Shown piece after piece: positions 1 to 6,434 of a stretch of DNA of 8,927 bases. Where the stretch lies: contig JAAUSP010000300.1 in NCBI GenBank assembly GCA_012032575.1, positions 1 to 8,927 on the forward strand. Reading direction: 5' to 3'. The notes under the pieces were generated by a model. That model was not told the DNA's origin. It made no database searches and saw only the letters and a list, made by a program, of their open reading frames with translations. Every line of letters starts with the position of its first letter. Within the stretch, counting starts at the first letter, position 1. Source of the stretch: Anaerolineales bacterium. Its GTDB lineage: Bacteria > Chloroflexota > Anaerolineae > 4572-78 > J111. The translations under genes and the position numbers were made by a program.

Positions 1-17
1 AGAGGTGGCTGCCCCCA

Positions 18-1553
18 TTGCTCCACCGCCGGTCAAAGTTGATCAAAATATTACGGCGGCGGCGAAAGGTGGGGGCATTTTATTGGGGCGGGAAGTTTTT
101 TGCTTACGCTAGCCGTTTTATTACTGGTATCTTATTAGCCCGTTTTTTGGCAGCCGAACAATACGGCTTGTATAACCTTAGTCTGACAGTGATTGAAATT
201 GCGGCGGGTCTGGGAGCAATGGGGCTGGCAGCAGCCTTGGTGCGATATATACCTATTTTTGTCAGCCAGCGGGATGAAAAAAGGATATGGGGCATGATCC
301 AACTCGGTTTGGGTTTGCCCACCCTGTTGAGCCTATTGTTGGGGATTGGCTTATATACTCAGGCTGAATTTGTTGCCGAGCAGCTTTTTGCCGAGCCAAA
401 TTTGACTCCCCTTCTTAAATTACTTAGCCCACTTCTTGTCTTCTTTACTCTGGGTGATATGATTGCGGCAGCGACACGTGGGTTCAAAAATGTTCATTAC
501 ACAGTTATTGCTCAGGATATTGCTAAGTCTACTGTCAAATTTGTTTTGATTTTGGCACTTGTTATTGTTGGTTTGAATACGACAGGATCTGTAGTTATCA
601 TTGGCCTAACCGAGGTTCTGACCTGTCTGTTGCTTCTGTTCTTTTTGAATAAGCAGTTTTCGTTAAAGCGTCCACTCCTAGCTGCCAAACGCGAAGTAGG
701 GGAGGTGCTGCGATTCTCATTACCCGGTTATTTCGCTGGATTGACCACTACTTTCAGCAGTAACATAAGAACTTTGTTATTAGGCACTCTACACGATGTG
801 ACTGCTGTAGGTGTTTTTGCAGCAGCCAGACAGGTCAATCTTATTTCAGACATGTTCCATACCTCGATTGTTACAGTATCGCAACCAATTGTGGCCGAGT
901 TGAGCAGCCGCCCCAATAAAGAACAACTAAAAGGCTTTTATCAGACAATGAGCCGCTGGTCGTTTATTTTGAATCTGCCCTTTTTTTGTTTGATTATCTT
1001 ATTTTCGGACGCAATTCTCCATATATTTGGTGAAAGTTTTGCTGATGGGGTGGTTGTACTAAGGATTTTGGCTTGGGCTGGTCTAATTAATACTAGTACT
1101 GGTATCTGTGGTGTCTTGCTAGATATGAGCGGTAATACCCATCTAAAGTTGGTTAATACTATTGTCTCTGTAGCGACCAGTATCGGCTTAAGTTTTTTAA
1201 TGATCCCAAGCTGGGGATTAATGGGTGCTGCAACAGCCTCTTTGGCTTCAGCAGTTATAGTAAACTTGCTTCGTCTGGTCGAAGTTTTTATGATATTTCG
1301 GTTACTACCTTATAATCCGAGTTTTTTGAAACCGATAATCGCCGGTTTTATAGCTTTTGGAGTAGATTGGGGCTTTGACCACTGGCTGTTGGGTGGAGTA
1401 AGCCCGGTTTATTTGGTGGTAAAAGTAATTATTTTTCTGAGTATTTATATAAGCCTGATGTTGGCGTTAGGCCTTTCTGATGAGGACCGGATGGTGCTGG
1501 CCCGCTTACGTCAACGCTTTGGCCTGTTCTTACCAAAGCGACAAGTATTCTAA
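18..1553 (+). CDS. Polysaccharide (lipid-linked oligosaccharide) flippase, Wzx-like
   Basis: This is a 511-residue, very hydrophobic protein with the layout of the MVF/MATE-fold Wzx flippases, which move undecaprenyl-linked oligosaccharides from the cytoplasmic to the outer face of the inner membrane. A basic N-terminus (RRSK, RRRRK) precedes the first helix. Recognisable motifs are ARFLAAEQYGLYN (41-53), FAAARQVNLISDMFHTSI (267-284) and GLMGAATASL (400-409), and the tail LSDEDRMVLARLRQR (486-500) is common in these proteins. Length is normal for the family. The start is uncertain: the frame is open to base 1. The chosen TTG at 18 has an SD-like AGAGGTGG at 1-8; a GTG at 69 would give 494 residues, and a start left of the window is possible. 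The stop lies 21 bases before the next gene, suggesting an operon. Family assignment is firm; the transported glycan is unknown. Confidence 0.88.
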   Translation: MLHRRSKLIKILRRRRKVGAFYWGGKFFAYASRFITGILLARFLAAEQYGLYNLSLTVIEIAAGLGAMGLAAALVRYIPIFVSQRDEKRIWGMIQLGLGLPTLLSLLLGIGLYTQAEFVAEQLFAEPNLTPLLKLLSPLLVFFTLGDMIAAATRGFKNVHYTVIAQDIAKSTVKFVLILALVIVGLNTTGSVVIIGLTEVLTCLLLLFFLNKQFSLKRPLLAAKREVGEVLRFSLPGYFAGLTTTFSSNIRTLLLGTLHDVTAVGVFAAARQVNLISDMFHTSIVTVSQPIVAELSSRPNKEQLKGFYQTMSRWSFILNLPFFCLIILFSDAILHIFGESFADGVVVLRILAWAGLINTSTGICGVLLDMSGNTHLKLVNTIVSVATSIGLSFLMIPSWGLMGAATASLASAVIVNLLRLVEVFMIFRLLPYNPSFLKPIIAGFIAFGVDWGFDHWLLGGVSPVYLVVKVIIFLSIYISLMLALGLSDEDRMVLARLRQRFGLFLPKRQVF

Positions 1554-1574
1554 GACGAGGCTAATAATAAGGAT

Positions 1575-2270
1575 ATGAAAAAATCAAATCGGGTTTTGGT
1601 AATTGGTTTAGATGGTGTAACTTGGACAGTGCTTGACCCTTGGATCCGAGATGGCAGCTTGCCTCATCTAGCTCGACTGCGCCAGAACGGGAGTTGGGGC
1701 AAGTTGCGCTCTACCCTGCCTCCGTTAACTGCGGCTGCCTGGAGCACGTTTATGACCGGCAAAAGACCGGGCAAACATGGTGTATTCCATTTCATTGATC
1801 TTTTTGGTCAAGATGCGAGTAACAGGGGTAAACCTAAAATTGTGAATGCTCGCAATATCCAATCTTCAACTTTATGGGATATTGCCGCTCATCATCAACG
1901 TCAGGTTACGATGATTAATGTACCAATGACTTATCCCCCGCGGAAAGTTAACGGAACGATGATCACCTGTTTTCTCACGCCGCGTAATGCTCCAACTTTT
2001 ACCTATCCACCGGAGCTGTCCACTGAATTAACCGACTATATTATTGACTTAGATCGTTTTATTGACACTAAACCCTATCAAGGAGACCATGAAAAAGGGG
2101 TTATTACTCCTTCCCTGGCTTTATTGCAAGAGTTCCGTGATATGACGGAAAAACGAGCTAAAACATCTCTATCTCAGATGGAGTCGCAACCCTGGGACTT
2201 TTTTTATGGTGGTGTTTACCAGCACGGATCGGATGGGCCATTATCTCTGGCCTTATCACCGTTCCCCTGA
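1575..2270 (+). CDS. 5' fragment of the phosphodiesterase-like gene (N-terminal metal site and nucleophile)
   Basis: Read without correction, this frame gives 231 residues. The first 210 belong to the enzyme; the last 21 (from Tyr after WDFF) are out-of-frame sequence ending at a TGA. It carries D13 in VIGLDG for metal binding and the TAAAWSTFMTGKRPGKHG block with T52, which aligns with the Thr nucleophile of nucleotide pyrophosphatase/phosphodiesterases. It lacks the second half of the metal site. The ATG at 1575 is chosen because the conserved LVIGLDG strand begins seven residues later. The nearest SD-like AGGA (1570-1573) is only one base from the ATG, and another GAGG (1557-1560) is 14 bases away, so the ribosome site is not ideal. 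Confidence 0.6.
   Translation: MKKSNRVLVIGLDGVTWTVLDPWIRDGSLPHLARLRQNGSWGKLRSTLPPLTAAAWSTFMTGKRPGKHGVFHFIDLFGQDASNRGKPKIVNARNIQSSTLWDIAAHHQRQVTMINVPMTYPPRKVNGTMITCFLTPRNAPTFTYPPELSTELTDYIIDLDRFIDTKPYQGDHEKGVITPSLALLQEFRDMTEKRAKTSLSQMESQPWDFFYGGVYQHGSDGPLSLALSPFP
2199..2205 (+). other. Frameshift site: run of seven T
   Basis: GAC-TTT-TTT-T-ATG: six T would keep the phosphodiesterase frame, and the seventh sends it to a TGA at 2268-2270. The family sequence resumes exactly at the first base after the run, so the lesion can be placed within these seven bases. A homopolymer is a typical place for replication slippage, sequencing indels, RNA-polymerase slippage, or a +1 slip of tRNA-Phe on TTT-T. 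Confidence 0.85.
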
Positions 2271-3267
2271 CCCAAATGATAGTCCAGAGGTTCAGGTCCT
2301 TTGTCAGGGCGTTAGGCAACATTATGTGCGCTTAGATGAAATTATTGGTGACATGGTGGCTCAAGCGGGAGAAGATGCTACCGTTGTGGTCATGTCTGAC
2401 CACGGTATGGGTCCAAAACATACCAAGCGAGTACATGGTAACTTTTGGCTTCAACAACATGGTTGGTTGTCTACTCTCCAAACAAATGGCGTTCGCAGTT
2501 TGACCAATGCTGACAATTGGCTCAGACGACTGGGAGTACCACGTGATAAACTTGGTCGGCTTATGCTCCGCCTGCCTAACCTGGCTCGCCGTCAAATAGT
2601 TAAAAAAGCAGCTAAAACCCACTCTACAAGCGTTAATACCGACCAGAGTCAAGCTTACTTTGTGCCGATCTATGATAATGTGGCTGGAATTCGTATCAAC
2701 TTGACTGGAGCAGATAAAGATCATCTGTATCAAAAAATCAGGCAAGAGCTACAAGAAATTGTTGACCCTGAAACTGGTGAGGCAGTAGTTGAGCAGATAT
2801 GTCAGAGCGAAGACTACTATCATGGCCCTTATGCCATCAATATTCCCGACCTGATAGTGATCATCAAGCCGGATTATGGCTGGGGATATCAACTTGGTCA
2901 TTATAGTTCGGTAGTGACCAAGGTGATAAAACCACATCTATTGCAAGGTGATCACCGCCTTGATGGGGTCTTTATAGCTCACGGTCCGGCTGTTTCATCC
3001 CAAACAGAACCATTACCCAATCTCTCTATTGAGGATGTCGCTCCAACTCTGCTTTATCTGATGGGGGTACCGGTACCCTCTGATATGGATGGGCGGGTGT
3101 TAACCGAAATTGTCCAGTCCAATGTGTTGGCCGCACAACCAATTGAGATGGGGCAACCACTTGGCTTTTGGCCGGATCCAGAGATCAAATTTTATGACGA
3201 AATTATCTCTGATGAAGATGAAGAAGAAATCCGGTTACGATTACAAGCACTTGGCTACCTAGAGTAA
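2206..3267 (+). CDS. 3' fragment of the phosphodiesterase-like gene (C-terminal metal site)
   Basis: This frame opens with an ATG that is an internal Met of the intact protein (DFF-M-VVFT) and runs 353 residues to the natural stop. It holds the remaining metal ligands: TDRMGH (D8, H12 of the fragment), SDHGMG (D65, H66) and GDH (H250), and the conserved-looking C-terminal RLQALGYLE. There is no good SD before the ATG, only GGGA at 2194-2197, so independent translation is doubtful. Without the nucleophile block it should not be catalytically active alone. The stop is 27 bases before the ligase-family gene. Confidence 0.55.
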   Translation: MVVFTSTDRMGHYLWPYHRSPDPNDSPEVQVLCQGVRQHYVRLDEIIGDMVAQAGEDATVVVMSDHGMGPKHTKRVHGNFWLQQHGWLSTLQTNGVRSLTNADNWLRRLGVPRDKLGRLMLRLPNLARRQIVKKAAKTHSTSVNTDQSQAYFVPIYDNVAGIRINLTGADKDHLYQKIRQELQEIVDPETGEAVVEQICQSEDYYHGPYAINIPDLIVIIKPDYGWGYQLGHYSSVVTKVIKPHLLQGDHRLDGVFIAHGPAVSSQTEPLPNLSIEDVAPTLLYLMGVPVPSDMDGRVLTEIVQSNVLAAQPIEMGQPLGFWPDPEIKFYDEIISDEDEEEIRLRLQALGYLE

Positions 3268-3271
3268 AGAG

Positions 3272-3304
3272 TTAATAGTTTGTAAAGTTGCATCATGTTA
3301 AGTT
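3272..3304 (+). repeat. Degenerate direct repeat, copy 1 (upstream of and across the ligase start)
   Basis: TTAATAGTT (3272-3280) followed by CATCATGTTAAGTT (3291-3304). The same two blocks recur at 4807-4842 after the gene, with all 9 and 12 of 14 bases matching and spacing differing by three bases. This copy contains the ATG of the ligase-family gene. The match was found by eye and may be chance in AT-rich sequence. Confidence 0.4.
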
Positions 3305-4800
3305 CTCGTTTTTTATCTATAAAGAATAGTCCCCTTGTTGTTGAATTATTTGGTCACCAGAGCTGGACTTACTTCTGGCAAATGCGGTTTCTGCCCAGGT
3401 GGTTGCCTTTGCTGTTAGGAGTGGGGTTGGGCGTGATTGAAGCCGTTTTGATTGTTAATCAAGACTGGCATTTAGCCCTGCCCCTCGCCTTGGTAATCCC
3501 AGCCGTGATCATGTTCATCCGGCAGCCTTTTATAGCTGTAATACTGTGGTTATTGATCCTGCCCTACTTTCTCAACGAACCCACTGCCGCCGGGCGTTTC
3601 ATTTACTGGATAGTTCATCGAGCTATTATCCCGGCTGCATTAGGGGTGGTGATTATTTCGGGTTGGCTCAAGATTGATAAAAAGAGACAGCCTATCCATT
3701 TGGGGCCGGCTGAGTTAAGTCTACTGCTCTTTTTAGGTTTGTTGATTGCTAATATTTTTTTGTTCAATCACGATCCCCAAGATGCGCTGATTCACGCCTA
3801 TGATCGGGTTTTTATTCCGTTTTGTATGTATTGGCTGATTCGCTTAGTTGCTCCCGGCGAAAAAGAGTTAAAGTGGTTTCTTTGGGTTGCCCTGATCACC
3901 GTGTTGGTCCAAGCTGCTATTGGAATTACTAGCTGGTTTGCCCCTGAACTGTTGCCATCCAAATGGTTGGGTTTACAGGGTGAGCGTACGGTCGGCTCGT
4001 TGCGTAATGTGGCGGTTTATACCAGCACTCTGTTTTTGTGTGCGCTTTTGTTGTTTCAGTACGCTGTCAACAGTAGTTTAGAAGGAGTGCGTTTTTGGCT
4101 ATTAGCAATTTTTGGGCTGGCCTTATATTGTGTGTTTATGTCTTTCTCCCGAGCTAGTTGGTTAGGTGGGATAGTCATCCTGAGTTCTTTATTTTTTATC
4201 TATCCCAAAGTTATACTCCGCATGTTTATCGTTATGGCAGTTATCATCTATATCTTGAGCGGCACCCTTTTAGTAGAACAGGTAGCCTGGGGCTATGAAC
4301 GACTGAACGGCGAAGAGGCCCAACGAAGCGCCGAAAGCAGAGCGACAGTCACTAATGCTTCACTCAAAATGATTGAAAAAAGCCCTTATTTTGGGTGGGG
4401 ATATGGCAATTTCGACCAGTTCAAACGTCCCTTTATGGAACGCGTTGGTAATATTGTTGTTCACGATAGAGAAACTTCTCACAATACTTATCTGTCAATT
4501 ATGACCGAATTAGGCATAATAGGGTTTTTATTTTACTACTTTCCCCTGGTCTGGTGGTTTATCCTTAGCCTGAAAGTATTGCGCCGTCTGCCCAAGCAAG
4601 GTTTTTGGAGTTGGCAATTGTTGGTCATTTTGTGGTTGGTCATAGTTTATATAATGATGGTAACTAGTTTTATGGATATGTTTAGATTTTTTCCTTTTGG
4701 CAATACCCTCTGGTGGCTGACTCTGGGTTTGGTAGCCAATGTTGTCCATGCCCAACATGAGTATAAAAATACTAATCCCATAGCGCTAAGGAATACCTAA
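3295..4800 (+). CDS. O-antigen ligase/polymerase family membrane protein (Wzy_C domain)
   Basis: A 501-residue polytopic inner-membrane protein of the O-antigen ligase/Wzy polymerase superfamily, which joins lipid-linked glycan units to each other or to an acceptor on the periplasmic side. Hydrophobic segments occupy roughly 36-54, 58-92, 105-123, 141-157, 195-213, 240-256, 266-283, 292-325, 403-425 and 438-485. The diagnostic parts are FSRASW (284-289) with the conserved Arg 286, and a large hydrophilic loop at about 326-400. This loop contains the SLKMIEKSPYFGWGYGNF block (356-373) and ends in SHNTYLSIMTELGIIG (395-410), the Wzy_C signature with His 396. The ATG at 3295 is the first in the frame after a stop at 3283, but no clear SD precedes it. 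WaaL-type ligase and Wzy-type polymerase cannot be separated by sequence alone. Confidence 0.88.
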   Translation: MLSSRFLSIKNSPLVVELFGHQSWTYFWQMRFLPRWLPLLLGVGLGVIEAVLIVNQDWHLALPLALVIPAVIMFIRQPFIAVILWLLILPYFLNEPTAAGRFIYWIVHRAIIPAALGVVIISGWLKIDKKRQPIHLGPAELSLLLFLGLLIANIFLFNHDPQDALIHAYDRVFIPFCMYWLIRLVAPGEKELKWFLWVALITVLVQAAIGITSWFAPELLPSKWLGLQGERTVGSLRNVAVYTSTLFLCALLLFQYAVNSSLEGVRFWLLAIFGLALYCVFMSFSRASWLGGIVILSSLFFIYPKVILRMFIVMAVIIYILSGTLLVEQVAWGYERLNGEEAQRSAESRATVTNASLKMIEKSPYFGWGYGNFDQFKRPFMERVGNIVVHDRETSHNTYLSIMTELGIIGFLFYYFPLVWWFILSLKVLRRLPKQGFWSWQLLVILWLVIVYIMMVTSFMDMFRFFPFGNTLWWLTLGLVANVVHAQHEYKNTNPIALRNT

Positions 4801-4806
4801 CCGTGC

Positions 4807-4842
4807 TTAATAGTTAAGTGTCGCAATACATCGTGTTAACTT
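4807..4842 (+). repeat. Degenerate direct repeat, copy 2 (just after the ligase gene)
   Basis: TTAATAGTT (4807-4815) and CATCGTGTTAACTT (4829-4842), matching the blocks before and across the ligase start. The ATG of copy 1 corresponds to a GTG at 4833 here, which opens a short frame ending in TAA after 24 codons. A run of five T (4841-4845) follows the GTTAA/TTAAC pair (4813-4817, 4836-4840), but the stem is only five AT-rich pairs and is not a credible terminator. Confidence 0.4.
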
Positions 4843-4889
4843 TTTGGCAATTTTCCAGAGGTAGAAAGGCCAAATTTGCACACGATCTA

Positions 4890-4918
4890 TTGAGGTATGA
4901 CAGTTAAGCAGAGACAAT
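4890..4918 (+). promoter_or_regulatory. Weak candidate sigma-70-like promoter
   Basis: TTGAGG (4890-4895) and GACAAT (4913-4918) are 17 bases apart, each matching four of six consensus bases. It would drive the glycosyltransferase genes from the only sizeable gap. Such matches are common by chance, so this is a suggestion only. Confidence 0.2.
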
Positions 4919-5052
4919 GGGTTCCCAAAGATATTTTTAGTTGTACGACAAAAGGTTTGGAGTGAAATAAGCCTGTATTACACGGTTACGAGCAACCTGT
5001 AAACTCAACAAATACTCTTCAAAATAGACAACAAGGTGTTCTCGGGGTGACC

Positions 5053-5056
5053 AGGA
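5053..5056 (+). promoter_or_regulatory. Ribosome binding site for the first glycosyltransferase
   Basis: AGGA with a six-base A-rich spacer before the ATG at 5063. The same motif and spacing recur before the next gene, which supports both starts. Confidence 0.6.
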
Positions 5057-5062
5057 AAAAAA

Positions 5063-6409
5063 ATGATAAACGCTTATCGCATCCTTTTCAGACGAAAATA
5101 TTTTGATTGGTCTTTTCTGCCGCTAGTGCGTTGGAGCATTTCGGCGGCTTTATACTTTAAATTTATCCTGACCCGCCGAGCCAGCCGCTTTCAAGCCATT
5201 CAATCACTCTTAAAAGCCCACCGGGTTTTACTGACCCCCTATTTTGACACCCCCGCACCTATGTTGCAGCCGATCATCGAATCGACCATTCAACGGGAGT
5301 TTTTTCAAGATGGGCAGGTACAACCCGAACTGACTGAGAGTTGCGTTCTGGCAGATCGAGAACTTCGCCTGCTTAAAGAGCGAGGTCTGGTCCTTAAGAA
5401 ACCTCGCCGGGTTGGAGGGCAGGTGGTAGAGCGGGGAGTTTTGCTGCTAAAAGCGACCAATACCTTTGGTTTTTTTCGTTGCTGCGTTGATGTGACGGCT
5501 GTCTTGCAAGATTATACTCTGGTTTTAGAACCGAGTTGGTCAGGTTATGCTGATTATAATCTGCTTTATTTTACTCGCTTTATTGACCACCCGATTGTAG
5601 TTATGGCTACTGAAAAGCGTGATTATGAGTTTGTGCAAAAATTGGGTAGTAATTTAATTCCAGTTAATTTTGGTGCAGGCGATTGGGTAGATCCAGAGGT
5701 TTTTCGTCCATTGGCGGATCAGGAAAAACTATATGATGCGGTAATGGTGGCTGGCTGGGCTATGTACAAACGGCATTATGTGTTATTTCGGGCCTTACAC
5801 GAGATGAAGGATTCCTCTTTTCAGGTAGCCCTACTAGGGTTGACCTGGGCCGGTGGGCGGTCAGAAATCGAGCAGTTAATTGATTTTTATGGGATCCGTA
5901 AGAATGTGACCCTATTTGAGGAATTGCCTGCAGAGCAGGTTAACCAGATGCTTAATAAGTCGAAGGTTAATCTCCTTTTATCGCTCCAAGAGGGGAGCAA
6001 TCGAAGCCTATTTGAAGGCTTTTTTGCCGGTGTGCCGGGCCTGACCCTACGGAATAACGTAGGTATTCAAAAGGAATATTTCACTTCTCAAACAGGTCGG
6101 CTAATTGATGAAAAAGAGTTAACGACTGCGTTACGATTCTTCCGGCAACACTGGGTTGACTTCAATCCCCGTCCTTGGGCTGAAGCCAATATTGCTCCCC
6201 AAGTTACTACAGCAAAATTAAACCAGATTATTAAAGACCTGGCGCTGCAACGCGGCGAAGAATGGACAACTGACATGGTGGCCAAGTGCAATCGCCGCAA
6301 TATGTTTTATTTTCCTGAGGGAGCAGGTCGAGGCATGCCTTCGATGTCGGAAATTTTACAGCAATATGCCTATTTTCAAACAAGGGACGAGTTCCAGACC
6401 CAAGTTTGA
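5063..6409 (+). CDS. Divergent GT-B glycosyltransferase (GT4-like C-terminal domain)
   Basis: A 448-residue protein whose C-terminal half (about 223-350) is a GT4-type nucleotide-sugar-binding domain: a strand at DAVMVAGW (225-232), the basic YKRHYVLFRAL (235-245) at the donor-loop position, KNVTLFEELPAEQVNQML (280-297), then QEGSNRSLFEGFFAGVPGL (309-327). The last contains a true EX7E pair, E310 and E318. It departs from usual GT4 proteins in having LFEGFFAGVPGL instead of EAMAxGxPVV, and in a long N-terminal half without an obvious DVVHAH-type acceptor motif. The tail after about residue 400, including RRNMFYFPEGAGRGMPSMSE (411-430), is not one I recognise. It presumably transfers a sugar to the growing lipid-linked oligosaccharide on the cytoplasmic face. 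Sugar and linkage are unknown. The ATG is preceded by AGGA at good spacing. Confidence 0.8.
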   Translation: MINAYRILFRRKYFDWSFLPLVRWSISAALYFKFILTRRASRFQAIQSLLKAHRVLLTPYFDTPAPMLQPIIESTIQREFFQDGQVQPELTESCVLADRELRLLKERGLVLKKPRRVGGQVVERGVLLLKATNTFGFFRCCVDVTAVLQDYTLVLEPSWSGYADYNLLYFTRFIDHPIVVMATEKRDYEFVQKLGSNLIPVNFGAGDWVDPEVFRPLADQEKLYDAVMVAGWAMYKRHYVLFRALHEMKDSSFQVALLGLTWAGGRSEIEQLIDFYGIRKNVTLFEELPAEQVNQMLNKSKVNLLLSLQEGSNRSLFEGFFAGVPGLTLRNNVGIQKEYFTSQTGRLIDEKELTTALRFFRQHWVDFNPRPWAEANIAPQVTTAKLNQIIKDLALQRGEEWTTDMVAKCNRRNMFYFPEGAGRGMPSMSEILQQYAYFQTRDEFQTQV

Positions 6410-6424
6410 ATTAAAGCCTGCAAT

Positions 6425-6428
6425 AGGA
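6425..6428 (+). promoter_or_regulatory. Ribosome binding site deciding the start of the second glycosyltransferase
   Basis: AGGA six bases before the ATG at 6435. It favours that start over the upstream in-frame ATG at 6366, which lies inside the previous gene. Confidence 0.6.
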
Positions 6429-6434
6429 AAAATT

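Larger units (their letters stand above)
1575..3267 (+). pseudogene. Alkaline phosphatase superfamily protein (type I phosphodiesterase/nucleotide pyrophosphatase-like), frameshifted
   Basis: Two overlapping frames together encode one metal-dependent phosphodiesterase/phosphatase-like enzyme. Joining them by ignoring one T of the 7-T run at 2199-2205 gives a continuous 563-residue protein reading WDFF-MVVFTSTDRMGHYLW, as expected for the family. All superfamily landmarks are present in order in composite numbering: D13 (LDG), candidate nucleophile T52 (PPLTAAAW), TGKRPGKHG at 61-69, D218 and H222 (TDRMGH), D275-H276 (MSDHGMG) and H460 (GDH). The C-terminus ends in RLQALGYLE after an acidic stretch. 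No signal peptide or membrane helix is visible, so a cytoplasmic site is likely. It sits between flippase and ligase genes, suggesting a role in glycan or lipid phosphate chemistry, but the substrate is unknown. Neither half alone has a complete active site. The break may be a real mutation, a sequencing error, or a slippage site; nothing else in the gene looks decayed. Confidence 0.8.
4801..5062 (+). other. Non-coding gap between ligase and glycosyltransferase genes
   Basis: The only sizeable intergenic stretch in the window (262 bases). No convincing gene lies here: the ATG at 4897 opens 22 codons with no spaced SD, and a GTG at 4833 opens 24 codons with none. It holds the second copy of the direct repeat, the weak inverted pair TTTGGC (4843-4848)/GCCAAA (4869-4874) with a 20-base loop, and a weak promoter-like pair. 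It probably carries the leader of the glycosyltransferase genes. Confidence 0.6.

Noticed and set aside
2332..2745. 137-codon minus-strand ORF
   Set aside because: It is antisense to the catalytic region of the phosphodiesterase-like gene and has no recognisable domain.
3065..3078. Perfect 14-base palindrome GGGTACCGGTACCC
   Set aside because: It lies inside the phosphodiesterase gene and is explained by the codons for Gly-Val-Pro-Val-Pro; no second copy or T-run was seen.
4806..4845. Possible terminator after the ligase gene (CTTAA/TTAAG and GTTAA/TTAAC pairs followed by T5)
   Set aside because: The stems are five AT-rich pairs each and too weak for a credible intrinsic terminator.
4833..4907. 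24-codon frame from a GTG in repeat copy 2
   Set aside because: No SD, and no clear resemblance to the ligase N-terminus; kept only as a note on the repeat.
4897..4965. 22-codon ORF in the intergenic gap
   Set aside because: Its only SD-like bases touch the start codon, and nothing in the peptide is recognisable.
6366..6434. Upstream in-frame ATG of the second glycosyltransferase
   Set aside because: It adds 23 residues unlike the family N-terminus and overlaps the previous gene; the ATG at 6435 has an SD and begins the conserved MRVAIIGDYP strand.
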